Assembly: GCA_963971575.1 (NCBI GenBank) | Contig: OZ020618.1 | Span: 6,450,501 to 6,514,500, forward strand | Source: Liopterus haemorrhoidalis | Taxonomy: Eukaryota; Arthropoda; Insecta; Coleoptera; Dytiscidae | Length of the DNA: 64,000 nucleotides | Reading direction: 5' to 3' | Program-made: the position numbers and the translations under genes | Shown: positions 21,781 through 32,798 of the stretch, piece by piece | How the letters are laid out: every line of letters starts with the position of its first letter | How positions within the stretch are numbered: position 1 is the stretch's first letter | The notes under the pieces: generated by a model | What the model saw: the letters and a program-made list of their open reading frames with translations, nothing else | The model's database searches: none | Told to the model about the DNA's origin: nothing

Positions 21781-22690
21781 TAATTGCTATAAAATATACA
21801 TACATATAAATATTTGTTAAGGTTAAAGTCTTTAAATTATTTATTTGTGTAATTGGTATTGTTAAACTTAATATTTATGATGACTTAAATTTATTAAATT
21901 AATTTGTTAAGTTTTGAATATAAATATAATAATAGAAAAAATAATAATAAACTTAAAATTTTAACAATGTCATTTCCTGAAATATCGTTAAAGTTTGTAT
22001 ATAAATATTCTTTCAACCTAGAACGAGATAGATAGTGTCGATTCGGTTTGCGAATAACATACGGGAACTCTGAATTATTGCGCGGTACTCTCGGTCGGTT
22101 ATCTGGTGATCTATACGATTTTTCTAGCATAAAATTAAACTATATTAAACTTAAACTTTACAAATATATTTAAATTGTACGTTTTGCATCAATTAACTTA
22201 AACTTAATTCTGAATCGACTTTTATTGAATGTATTCCTTACATTAAATCCTAAGTGTAGAATAATTTAGATACTATAAATATAAGAGAAAAATCAAATTG
22301 CGATTAATAATGATTTTTGTTGATAGTTGATTATGTAAGTGTCACTTTATTCAAATGACAGTCCTGTTTAAAACCATAACCTCATTATTCTGTGGTGTTC
22401 TGTGTATGACATATATATATATCAACAAAATTTATTAAACGAGATATTTTTAACTGATTCATCGTTGATTGAAAGCAATGATGATGAATTTATCATGAAT
22501 CATTTGAACAGAGGACAGTTCGCGCCATAAAAAAGAAGAAGGGAGTAAGTAATTGAAAAAAGAAAAAACAGAATTCGTTCTGGGTTGTTTTGGTTAGTGA
22601 TTATTCTATTAAACTCTCTTCTGCGTACCGTAAATTAAATTTTTTCATCAATTTGGTATTTTTTTGTAAAATCGTATTCTTGGTTGAAAT
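21781..22690. other. AT-rich, no feature recognised
   Basis: No supported ORF. A short ATATAT run lies near 22410. Confidence 0.35.
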
Positions 22691-22693
22691 CTT

Positions 22694-22765
22694 GCATTAT
22701 CAGCTGTAAAGAATTGGGCCTAATATAGAGCCTTGCGGTACTCCGGCGTTTTTATTCAATAATCT
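22694..22765 (-). pseudogene. Reverse transcriptase motif fragment
   Basis: The minus strand encodes LLNKNAGVPQGSILGPILYS followed by a stop. GVPQGS-x-LGP is the RT fingers/palm motif B of non-LTR elements. No other RT motif was found around it. Confidence 0.65.
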
Positions 22766-23476
22766 TTATATATCGCACATGTAATGCAGTAGGGCCATAT
22801 GTCCAAAGTACCAAAATATATCATTTAATTCACCATTAAACCCTGAACAATATAGAAAATTCATTTTGGTATGAAATAGTCGTTTTACATATTCTTAATT
22901 AATATATTGGTATAGATTTGATAAATACCAAATAATCAAGCTTCTGACTCCCATTCTTGTTGAATTAATAATATTGAAAATTTAGAGTGTTCGAAGGTGG
23001 TAGATCCATTTTAAGTTATTTTTCATTAATCTTAATACAAATCCATTGGATTTGTAAATAACTAATTCACTTAGCTACCTTTATAAAATTAATTCTATCC
23101 TGAAAAGGTTACACCTGAAGTGTAAATTTGTATAAACCCTTCAGTTAATTGATTCCCTGAAACATTCTTTACTTGCTACACTTCAGTTTTTTGGTAAACC
23201 TAATCTAAAGCTCGGCTTTCAATAGAAAAAACAGCTTTGAAGCACAAATTTCTGTCTTTCAAGATGTTTTAACTCATCAATTTCAAGATTTACTTTAAGG
23301 GAAATGGGAATTGGGATTAAAATAACATAAAATTATTTACATTTTTAAACATCAAGCACAGAAAAAGTAATGGTAAACCGAACTAAATTCAAACATAGCA
23401 TTTAAAACGAATTACTGAATTCTCCATAAAGTATTATGGGTGGAGGTCATTTTTTTGGGTCCCAAAACTATTAACA
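22766..23476. other. No feature recognised
   Basis: AT-rich; nothing supported. Confidence 0.35.
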
Positions 23477-23860
23477 TGCAACGGTTGTTTGGTATAACAT
23501 AAAACGTGGCATTACCACAGTGTTGTCAGTCTTCGTGCTGGATGGAATGGGCCTGTAGGCCAGTTAGTGTCACAAAATTCCCCAGATTTTCTATCGCTTA
23601 ACATGCAACGATTCTAGGGTATAACGTAAAATGTGGCATAACCACACTATTGTCAGCCTTTGTGCTGGAAGGATTGGGCCTGTAGGCCAGTAGTTAGTAT
23701 CCAAAAATTTCCCAGATTTTCTATTGCTTAGCCAACGCATGCCAATTAACATGCAACGGTTCCATGGTATAACTTAAAATGTGGCATATCCACACTATTG
23801 TCACCCTTCGTGCTGGACGGCATGGGGCTGTAGGCCGGAAGTCAGTATCCAAAAACAATT
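23477..23860 (+). repeat. Three-copy tandem repeat, unit about 123-153 bp
   Basis: Units start at CATGCAACG(G/A)TT (23477, 23600, 23753). Each carries GGTATAAC, TGTGGCAT, CACACTATTGTCA, TTCGTGCTGGA and TGGGCCTGTAGGCC, the last a small GC-rich hairpin. The middle unit has about 30 bp extra, including CCCAGATTTTCTATTGCTTA. The origin is not recognised. Confidence 0.85.
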
Positions 23861-24904
23861 TTGTAGTCAGAGTACGTCGAAACTAAAGAATGCTTTCACT
23901 GATTAAAGAAAACTTACAAATGTGTCCATGGCAACGTTTATAGTATGTAACATGTTCTTATGACTCTCAGTGTACTTGAATTCTTTTAAATAATTACAAT
24001 TAAGCGAAAACGTTCGCTAGGACGCTAGGACCTAATCGGAGGACGTTAGGCTACTCAAAAAGACAAAAATACAAATCAATTCCTCAAAATACTTTAGTTT
24101 TTTAAAAAATTGGATTTAATTAATCCAAGATTTATATAACAAGAGTTGATGAACTGAATTTGATTACCAATATGAACACAAAAATATTTTATTTTCTTTT
24201 TTATAAGACGGAGGCTTTACATTTTTTGTCGTTGAAAAAAAAATATTTTTTAATTTATTGTGTGATACAAAAAGTAATTTTTCAACAAAAAAAAAATATA
24301 TATATATATATATATATTAGATCAATTTTTTCCAAAAATGTACTATAAATCACTGTCCGGCACCTTTTAACCCGAAGGGGTTAAACTAAAACTCTGAAAA
24401 AAATTAAGTAATGTACATTGATCTAAACCGGAAACGTAGAGAAGAGTTTTTGATCATACTTCGTATTTGGAATATATTGCAGTTTTTGTGTTTTTAAATT
24501 AATTATATTTTTAATTCATAGTTTAACTATGGCTAATAATATTATGGATTTTTTGTATTAATAGTTAAGGTAGTGTGCGTCTATTTTAAAATTAAAATAT
24601 AATAAAAAATTTGAACACTAAGAATGGAGTTCATGTGTGTAGTGTGTTGTGTTCAGTAGGTTTCGCCTACTATTATACGTTATGATTCAACCGATTACTA
24701 GAATTATTTTAATTTGTTGTTTTTAAGATATCAAAGAAGAATTAATTTAAATGATATTGTGACGAAATTTTCGAAATTTATTTGAATTTTGTTTTAGAAA
24801 ATTAAATGACCTTAGTACTAATAACATGACTATCAATAAATTGTTGGTTTTGATACGATTATAAAAAAAATATATATTCCTAGACATCTAGCATTCTGTT
24901 CTTA
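23861..24904. repeat. AT-rich stretch with a family-2-like segment
   Basis: 24230-24510 matches the divergent family-2 portion at 11490-11780 (CACTGTCCGGCACCTTTTAA, GAAGGGGTTAAACTAAAA) and includes a (TA)n run at 24297-24318. The rest is unrecognised. Confidence 0.5.
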
Positions 24905-25095
24905 TTCTTATTAAATACCTGCAATACCCTGAAATGTATGAAAATTCACGCATCATATATATTTTTTAAACCCTCAATAGTTTTACTGTATGTGGGTCAA
25001 AGAGTTGTATATTCATGCAAAATTACCATATTCTAGGTTCAGCCGTTTGGTCCCAATTTGTACCGTACAGACAGGTTTTTTGTCATACTTATTAA
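24905..25095 (+). repeat. Family-2 terminal module plus body fragment
   Basis: ACCTGCAATACCCTGAAATG, TTCACGCATCAT, then GTGGGTCAAAGAGTTGTATA and a GTACAGACAGG remnant of the CAGA tract. Confidence 0.6.
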
Positions 25096-25229
25096 ACCCT
25101 TAAAAAACGAATCTTAAAAAGAGCTAAAGTCGTCTACGGTAGAGCTGTCTGTATCAGAGTTTGATATAAATTTATTTTGATTATTCCGGCTTTTAACGAA
25201 ATTAAATCAAAACAGCTTGTTGCTTTGTT

Positions 25230-25500
25230 GTTGGCTTTACACTGTACAATAAAGATTCGAAAATATCTTATTGTAAAGTTTGACAATGTGAACGCTGACG
25301 TTCTTGACGAAATAAGTGGATTGAACTACCTGAAGTTTATAGTGTAAACGTTGTCTTTTACATAAGTGGATTTGTGGAATAGAATTTCGTACGAGCGATG
25401 TAAAATATTGATGTAAACGTGGTTGGGGTAAGTGGTCCTGACATTTAACGTTGCTTTTCTCAAATGTACTTCTCTTACGAACTTCCATTTAAATTATGCA
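25230..25500. repeat. GTAAACG-word rich segment
   Basis: Contains several GTAAACGT/ACATAAGTGGAT words in alternate orientations. Similar words recur at 29320-29480, near 10745 and near 36690. Element boundaries are not defined. Confidence 0.35.
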
Positions 25501-25707
25501 TACATCTTCTTACCGGATAATACTGTTTTTCAAATGGCAACCAAGATCTTTTTACAATTGAAAAATATTACGTTTCCTTACCAGACACAAAAAACAAATA
25601 CGAAATGGCTACATTAACCCTCTATTTTATAACGTTCTTAAATGGCAACTTATAGTATCTTTACGTTAAAAATATAGTTGCGAAATATTTAGTTAACATG
25701 TCTAATA

Positions 25708-26307
25708 CCCTTTTCACACTAGAACTTTAAGACGAGTGAACTTAAAGTTCACCGATGTTTAACATCGGTATGCTTTCACACTTGATGTTTATATCTCCGG
25801 TGCTGTCATCAGCTACAGTTATTTTGTCCTTAAGTTACCGTCATGAAATTGCCAGTTTTGAACTGTCTGCGCAGACGCACGTTTTGAATTATTATAAACA
25901 AATATGGATATTTCATTTCATTCTACAATAAAGACACTACAATAAAGAATATATTACACCTGTATTAACATGTAAGTCGATACATTTTATCTCAATTATT
26001 GTAGCTCTGTATTTTATTAAACACATTATTAAAATAAATAATTTTATTATAAAAATAAGTATAAACTTCTTATAACGTCGATATAATACAGTATTCTTGT
26101 TTATGATAATATAAAATGTTGACAGCACAAATTCAAAGAGTATTTTTTTTTATAATAGAAATTATGTTGGTCATGCGGACGATGTTTAAGACGCAGATCT
26201 CTGTCTTAAACATAGCTTGTATTTAGACGAGGCCATACGGTTTCACATTAGCGTTTAAAGACACATTCACTTTAACATCCGATCTTAAAATTCTGGTGTG
26301 AAAAGGG
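25708..26307. mobile_element. CCCTTTTCACACTAGA MITE, copy 1
   Basis: A 600-bp element with inverted ends CCCTTTTCACACTAGA inside TA (25706-25707, 26308-26309). The inverted sister is 41980-42577. Subterminal words such as GATGTTTAAG and CTTTAAG repeat in both orientations. An AT-rich open frame in the middle looks non-coding. Confidence 0.9.
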
Positions 26308-26317
26308 TATAAGCAGC

Positions 26318-26660
26318 CGAACAGCGTTAGTCCCTTACAGACAGTTTTTCAATTCATGGTTAACTTGTTGGTTAGTTAACTTACCATGACTTGAATTTTA
26401 ACTATAAGTCTGACAAGTATGTGTTTATCAATGTTTTATTCAGTATTGGTTAACTTACTAACGTATAACTTTTACCATGCCTACTACAAATATTTATATA
26501 ATTTAATTTAAAAAAAAATATGGTATACATTTCAATTTTTTTCTTGTCCGAAAATATGATATACATTTACAATTTTAATTAATTAGAATGATTTTATTTA
26601 TGAAATAGTTACAAATATCTAGTAAAACAAAGAATAATACAAAAATTTTAATTTAACAAG
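26318..26660. other. AT-rich; likely flank of the DD39D-like element
   Basis: Repeated GGTTAACTTGTTGG words near 26360-26460 could be subterminal repeats. No ends defined. Confidence 0.3.
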
Positions 26661-26662
26661 GA

Positions 26663-27010
26663 CGTGGCTGTCTCCACAGCTTGTATGGAACATGATAATG
26701 TTGTTTGTAATCGTTCCTTATGATGAAGTTTTGCCTTATTAATGTGCGGAATCTTATAGGAATTCCCTCCTTTTGCTAACATGGTTGCTTCTAGACAAGT
26801 TTGCAATGTTAGTAAAACATTATCAAGGGTTTGTATATTTAATGCATTAAATGCATTTTGTACGCTTTAAATCAGTTCGTCAATTGTATTTGATGAAGCT
26901 GTTGTAAGGATTGCATAGATTTGAAAAGACCAAGATTCAATACATTAAAATCTGGACTATTTGGTGGTTGTGATTTAAGTCGATTTGGAACTTCTTCCTT
27001 GCAATTCAAC
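26663..27010 (-). pseudogene. DD39D-like (plant-mariner-type) Tc1/mariner transposase C-terminus
   Basis: The minus strand reads QPPNSPDFNVLNLGLFKSMQ, then after a frameshift NTIDELI, stop, SVQNAFNALN, TLDNVLLTLQTC, AKGGNSYKIPHINKAKL and a stop after SLLN. The QPPNSPD-x-N-x-LDLG block with the NNVFLTLQ/KGGN-YKIPH tail is the recognisable C-terminus of MLEs with the plant-like signature. The expected third catalytic Asp (LDLG) is Asn here (LNLG). Lesions show it is dead. Confidence 0.72.
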
Positions 27011-27850
27011 ACAATTTTGATCAAAATTCGCCATTTTATTAGAAAAACAGGTGTTAATTTTGTTTGTCTAATACAAATACGCGATACTATGTGAAATACG
27101 CGATTATTTTTTTTTTTTTAATTTTGACCCATGCAAAACTATTTGCGCGTCATCTGTTTATTAGTTACCTAGAACCACTTATTGAGTCTCAAAATATCAG
27201 TGAATCAACTATTGAACGTAAACAATTTCACAGATTTTATGTAGAATTGTAGCAACGTTATCGATTACCACAAATTACATTGTAAGAGAAATTGTGCTTC
27301 TGTGGCAGATTTTCAACTAAAGAATAATTTAAATGCATACAACGTAGGGGCTTAATTTCGGTTTTCCTACTATTTAAGATCATGAGATGAATTTACGAGA
27401 TTTCCTAATCAACATTATTTCATGAAGCGAAAAAAGAACACAGTTCAGATTTAAATTTCCATTTTTGCAGGTTTTCATTTCATTTTTGTGGTAGTCCTGT
27501 CATACCAAAAGGATAAGCATCATAAAATTTTCTTTTGTTTTATTATTATATAACAATAGTATTTTATTTAACAAGCAATAATGTATGAGGGGGGGGGGGG
27601 GTCAGAAGCCAAACATTTTTCTTAGGAGTTCAGAAGATTTTATACAGTAGAATAATGGAGCTATCAGGCCGTCAAGGATGAAATTTGTAGTTAATAATAT
27701 TGAATTTACTAACAGCTTATTATTTTACATTGGCTTAATATTTTACCGTTCTGTTTCTTTTGTTGGAAAGTTACACATCTCGCCTGTTTAAAAAAAATCA
27801 TTGTATGCTCTAAAAAACATCAAAAACCTTTTTTAAAAATTAATTTTGTT
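27011..27850. other. No feature recognised
   Basis: AT-rich; a G-homopolymer sits at about 27589-27601. The left end of the mariner that follows could not be placed. Confidence 0.35.
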
Positions 27851-27854
27851 GAAA

Positions 27855-28487
27855 ATGGAACGGTTGGAAATTCGCACTATTATGAAGTATGAGTTCTTAT
27901 GTGGAACTACGGCTTCGCAGACCACGCGAAACATTAATAGTATATTTGGCTCTAGTGTTACTACGCAGCAGACAATATCAAATTGGTTCGCCAAATTTTG
28001 TACAGGTAACTTAAAAACAAAAAAAAAGACCTGGCTCATCGATCACAGCAGAAATATACTGCAACCAACTGGACGAAATGATGCAAAAACTTAAAGAAAA
28101 ACAGCCTAGATTGGTCATCAGATCGATTCCTATCTAATTGCATGATAACGCTAGACCACACACTGCACAAATGACTGTGGCAAAACTACAGGAATTGGAG
28201 TTGGAACTTCTTCATCATCCTCCATACTCACCAGACCTAGCCCCCACTGACTACCACTTCTTCCGCAATTTGGACAACTTTTTAATAGGAAAACAGTTTA
28301 ATTCCGACAATGCTGTAAAACTGACCTTCCCGGAATTCATTTCCTTCCCGGAATTGACTCTCGTCCGCCAGGGTTTTATACCATCGGCCTGAACAACCTG
28401 CCGCCTAAATGGCAAAAGTGTATAGACAATCAGATCAATGTTGTAAATAATTACTGTGTAGTAACGTTACTACAAGATAAAATGTTA
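27855..28487 (+). pseudogene. mariner DD34D transposase, core partly deleted
   Basis: Begins MERLEIRTIMKYEFLCGTTA, then TARNIN-like and TTQQTISNWFAKF (HTH). After a deletion it resumes in another frame with EIYCNQLDEMMQKLKEKQPR. An open stretch follows with HDNARPHTA (second Asp), then HPPYSPDLAPTDYHFF. Spacing between the Asp of HDNA and the last Asp of APTDY is 34 residues, so DD34D. It ends near GLNNLPPKWQKCIDN. The first Asp block is missing and there are several stops. The flavour resembles mellifera-subfamily mariners, from memory. Confidence 0.88.
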
Positions 28488-28489
28488 TA

Positions 28490-29811
28490 AAAAGTATAAT
28501 GACTTTCATTCATGATAGTAACTGACCTTGCTCATAGTGACATATTTAGTAACTGAGTCATAGTAACTGAGTTACAGAATTGGTCTGAAGATGGGTGCAT
28601 ACTTTGATGAATAAAATAATAGCCTTATATTTGTAAGTTATCAACCAACTTTGCCTTTTTTCTACAAAATTCCTCTTAACATTTATAATTGTAATAATTG
28701 TTCAATAACCATAAATTATCCAATGTAAATAAATAAATTTTTCTAATAAAAATTACTTTTGGTCGCCCAAAAAATATAATGTGCACCTTAGACAAAAATA
28801 ACTTTTTCGTCCTCATCTGTTTGAAGGCCTCGATTGCGCCTCGGCTTTCAAATTCAGATGCGGTTGAAAAATATCTACTTTATATTTTTGTGGGCACTTT
28901 TTTGGAATCGTTACACAAACTGAGTGGTTGTCCATTAATAAATGAGAGATATATTATATCAAATCACCATTTCACTTCACTACTTACTAGGTATTGAAAA
29001 CGCGCGCAGTTCCCATGTTTTTTTTGTGGAACGATGTCTACTTGTTTTATTTAACAGAGTAACGTCAATACTGTTCCTTTGTAAACGGTTATAAAATGTC
29101 AAACTGCTCTGAAAAGGCCTCAAAATTTATGGTTTTCCTTTTATTTCCCTTCTTTTCATTTCCGGCGTCCCATTTCCCTTAAACCAAAATACTCTAGGAC
29201 ACATTACTAAACTGTTTTGGCCCGTTCTCTAATCACTTGATTTATCAGCGACCTTTATTTTACGTTCCTCATAAACTCTTTCATTCATCGCTCAAGAAAA
29301 AAAAAACTCAACATCTTGTTAGTAGAAAAGTTGGAAGTGTTCCAATGTAAACGCCCTCATTTATCTGTATCTGGTAAATCCAATCCTCCTCAACTACCAT
29401 AGCGACCTAGAAATCACCAATGTAAACGTAGTCATTGACCTAAGTGCCACACTGTCAGCGAAGATCTTCCCACCAGGCCAGGAGTATTCAAACTTTAAAA
29501 TCTCTCGTATAATTTTGTCGTTCTGATCGATATTGTAATACATTTACGCACAGTTCTATTATTAAGGCGGCAGACTGGAAATAAATCCTATTTATCCCCT
29601 TATTTGGTTGCCTGGATCGATAATTTGTCCAATGTGACACCATAAAATCCTATACAGCAATCTTAGACCAGATAATACGTAGTTTAAAGGAGAAAGTTTT
29701 GGAAATTAGTGCGATTAATAGGTCTTGAAATGCTTGTTTCGAGGTCATATTTTGCGAGCAAAATTTTTTGCCGGAATAACTCGAAAAACGTGCAAAATAA
29801 TGTTTTTTTTC
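28490..29811. other. Mostly unrecognised; includes palindrome and GTAAACG words
   Basis: The palindrome at 28795-28885 is listed separately. 29320-29480 holds CCAATGTAAACG repeats like those near 25300. No gene seen. Confidence 0.4.
28795..28885. repeat. Imperfect palindrome with CCTCG...CCTCGG centre
   Basis: Arms TTTTTCGTCCTCATCTG / CAGATGCGGTTGAAAAA with TTTGAAGGCC / GGCTTTCAAA inside and a CG-rich centre. Closely similar to 45820-45925. Confidence 0.75.
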
Positions 29812-29844
29812 TTCAAGCGGATTATAATGCTAACATTATATTTA

Positions 29845-30407
29845 GACCGGGAGCTCATGACAGTTTTTGGTCTCCGATTTCATACAGCATGCCTTAGAGG
29901 AGAGAATATTTACCCTGTGACAATAAAAAAGGGATGGTACTAAACCCCTGCACGCTTTCCGATCATAGGGAAAATTGCATTTCCACTTAAACACAAAATT
30001 TTTGTGCTTTTCTCTGATTTAATATTGCTTGCCCTTTTGCCAAAAGAAAGTTATAACAAATTTAAAGTCTTTTAAATATATGCATGCGATTCGTAGGGTC
30101 CCAAAGGTCTCAAACGGTCATGTGATCTTGTAATAAAAATATATGATTTTCCGCGTTTTCATACAGCATGCCTATAATTAAAAGACTTTAAATTTGTTAT
30201 AACTTTCTTTTGACAAAAGGGCAAGCAATATTAAATCAGAGAAAAACACAAAAATTTTGTGCAAGTGGAAATGCAATTTTCCCTATGACCGGAAAGCGTG
30301 CAGAGGTTTAGTACCATCCCTTTTTTGTTGTCACAGGCTAAATATTCTCTCCTCCAAAAGGCATACTGTATGAAATCGGAGACCAAAAATGTCATGAGCT
30401 CCCGGTC
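29845..30407. mobile_element. GACCGGGAGCTC-ended long-TIR MITE, full copy
   Basis: 563 bp inside TA (29843-29844, 30408-30409). It is nearly a complete inverted repeat, with arms of about 250 bp containing CATACAGCATGCCT and CAAAAAAGGGATGGTACTAA-like text. The unoccupied version of the target is at 55441-56008. Confidence 0.93.
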
Positions 30408-30814
30408 TAATTGTTCAATACATTCGGTAGAAATGATAAATTTTTTTACTAGTAACAAAATGTGAACATTTTTATACTAGTAAATAGTTCATATAGTTAT
30501 CAACAGATGGCACTGATGGCAGCAGTCGCCATAAACAAAATATCTGTCAATTTAATATGTTTGTAGCGTGGTTTGTAGTGAATTCAAAAGTTAGTTACGT
30601 TATTAGTGAGTTACTTTATTATTATTTTGTGATCATTCTGTGATTAGTTACAAAATACACAATATAAAGATCAAAAATTAAAAAATGTCTCAACCAATTC
30701 AATGTACACCGCCGGAATTAGCAGCAATAGCATCTGAAACTATAAAGTCATAAGTATTTATGGTTGCAAATTTTTAATACCTACTCTTGAAGAAAAAATA
30801 GTATATGTCACTCG

Positions 30815-30915
30815 GAGTAGAACGCCTTTTTTGTGCTTCGCTCAATATGCAAGCCTCGGCTGCGCCTCGGCAGCAACATTTGAGCTCAGCACAAAAAAGA
30901 GAGCGTTCTACTCCT
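30815..30915. repeat. Imperfect palindrome with GCCTCGGCTGCGCCTCGG centre
   Basis: Arms GGAGTAGAACGCC.TTTTTTGTGC / GCACAAAAAAGAG.GCGTTCTACTCC with AATATGCAAG / CAACATTTGAG nearer the centre. An inverted copy is at 55470-55575. Confidence 0.8.
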
Positions 30916-30944
30916 AGTAACATAATATACTATTTATTTGTAAA

Positions 30945-31245
30945 TATCTCAGTTCCATTGCAAAATTCGAAAGAAATATATCTTTAGGCAACAACAAAGA
31001 TGTAAAAAATAATTGCATATTTTGGAAAATTAGCAGAAATGAAGTTGTAATAATATTTTTGCGTTAATTGAAGTGAAATGTACATTTTTCATGAATTCGA
31101 AAAATTGACTTTGCGCCGCAATATTAACGAATTTGTCCATAAAAAAAAAACTTATGGAAACTAAATTATAGAGAATTTATCCTTCTTTAATTCAGTATCG
31201 ATATATTTTTTTCTAATTTTGCAAGGGAACTGAGATAAATATTTG
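30945..31245. mobile_element. Inverted-repeat MITE-like element
   Basis: The left arm (30945-30992) and right arm (31195-31245) pair over AAATAT.TCTCAGTTCC, TTGCAAAATT and GAAA-AAATATATC with few mismatches; spacer about 200 bp. TSD unclear. Confidence 0.6.
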
Positions 31246-31249
31246 CAAA

Positions 31250-31789
31250 AAAAAAAGTTTTGCACGTTCTGGCAATAATTCTGTTCTGGCAATAGTTAGC
31301 TGTGGCGGTTGATGAATCACAATAAAAGAATTATTTGAGTCGAATATTTCGACATCATCTACAAATATTTCCCCAAACATGTCCAAATAATAGACCTAAT
31401 TTTATTGACGACGACTGGCTGCAGAGACTTATGTATCATTTTCATGCGGGTGTGGGAAGCGTAGAAAAAGAAATTCAACCAATAAGATCGCTCTATTTAA
31501 AAAAAAAAACCATACCATGGTGTCGCAAGCGCGGTGTTACAAACGCGGTGTCGCAAGTTCAGAAATTTCAACTCTAGCGCTGGCCGCACCGTCGAAACCA
31601 TAGAAACAGATATATTTTTTCGGAATGGTGACATCTTTAGCGAGACACTTATATTAATTTCCTAAAAAAATAAAAATAAAAAAATGTAAATTGATGTAGC
31701 GAAATAGTGACTTTTACAATGTTATCGGTAGTCATAAAGTTTATTATTATGGATTCGGTTTCAAATATCTGGTCTGCAGAAACGTCAAG
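31250..31789. other. No feature recognised
   Basis: A short GCGGTGTTACAAACGCGGTG duplication near 31530 is all I see. Confidence 0.35.
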
Positions 31790-32075
31790 TAGTGGGTATA
31801 CTAATAATACACCCCCAAGCAGGGACCAACAGACTCTTCATTCTAAACTGTGATGTCAAGTAAAAAAGATTGTGTATTAAATTATTTTCTTGTAATTGAA
31901 GTAACTGCCTTTGTTTTTTGTGTCTCATTTTGTGCAACCAGTTAAAATAATCTCCCTGTTGCCTTCTGTTTCTATGTATATATGGGACGTACCCACCATC
32001 GCTTTTCTTCATATCGCAGTCTAAATGTGTATATAAAAGAACTAGACATCTCCTTCGATTTGATGACATATTTAA
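31790..32075 (-). pseudogene. PIF/Harbinger-type transposase N-terminal fragment
   Basis: The minus strand reads RYEEKRWWVRPI, then after a frameshift HRNRRQQGDYFNWLHKMRH and later SQFRMKSLLV. The RRWWVRP...NRRQQG..F...L pattern followed by FRM is how many Harbinger nucleases begin. No catalytic DDE motifs are present. The match is by eye only. Confidence 0.5.
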
Positions 32076-32447
32076 TGAAACTGAATAACCGTTTACTCCG
32101 AATACTTGTATAAACTTTTAGGTTAACACGCCTATAACGCCACTATGAAATTCGAACTTTCAGATATAACACCACGCCTCTCACCCCTGTCGCGCCTTTG
32201 ACACTACCATGAAAATGATGCATTAAGCGATGTGTAACGGCCAGAAGAGGTAATTTTTTTGGTCCTGGTGAGTCAGTTCAACGCAAGTATTGTTATTATA
32301 ACTGAATTTACATTCCGTATGACACGTAAATGGCCGTTGCTAGGCAACGTAATAAATAGATTGAAAGCAACTATCAAATTATTGTTAGTTTTTAAAGGGA
32401 ACTGAATAAAAATTAAATAAGTAATAAAGTTATTGTCGTTGTGAAAG
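32076..32447. other. No feature recognised
   Basis: Nothing supported. Confidence 0.3.
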
Positions 32448-32582
32448 CATAGTATGAAGCATGGAAAAGTAATTTCTCACTCGTATGAATTGTGCTACTT
32501 CCCTAGCTCGTGGCGTACTTTTCATACTCGTGTGAAATGATCATCATTCCATGCTCGTTGCATTTTATACTATTACGCATCT
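32448..32582. repeat. Imperfect palindrome, CATGGAA/CACTCGTATGAA type
   Basis: Arms ATAGTATGAAGCATGGAA ... TCTCACTCGTATGAA pair with TTCATACTCGTGTGA ... TTCCATGCTCGTTGC ... ATACTAT. The centre is CCCTAGCTCGTGGCG. It resembles the other centre-CG palindromes in layout but not in sequence. Confidence 0.6.
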
Positions 32583-32798
32583 TGTGAAATTTCAGTGAAA
32601 ACTATGTAATAATATTTATGGCAAGAGTAGGTAGATTGTTATTAATTTTATTTCAGATTATGAATTTTATAAATCATTCAAAATATCTGAAACGTACATG
32701 CGATAATATATAGTTCGTAGTCCAGTGGCCTGGAGCGAGAACGCGAAATTCTTAGGTCTATGGATTCGTTTCCCGGTGAAGCAGAATTTTGATATTTA

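Larger units (their letters stand above)
29812..30925 (+). repeat. Interspersed repeat (host of MITE), paralogue at 55441-56008
   Basis: From CTTCAAGCGGATTATAATGC to GTAACATAATATACTAT the text matches the reverse complement of 55441-56008 except for the MITE insertion. The word TTCTTCAAG recurs inverted near 30785, perhaps a terminal repeat. A 22-codon ATG frame (30686-30751) reads MSQPIQCTPPELAAIASETI and stops. The paralogue has lost this ATG. Confidence 0.82.

Noticed and set aside
27589..27601. G homopolymer and other G-runs (21163, 59947, 61157)
   Set aside because: Simple homopolymers; those at 59947 and 61157 are part of hAT ends.
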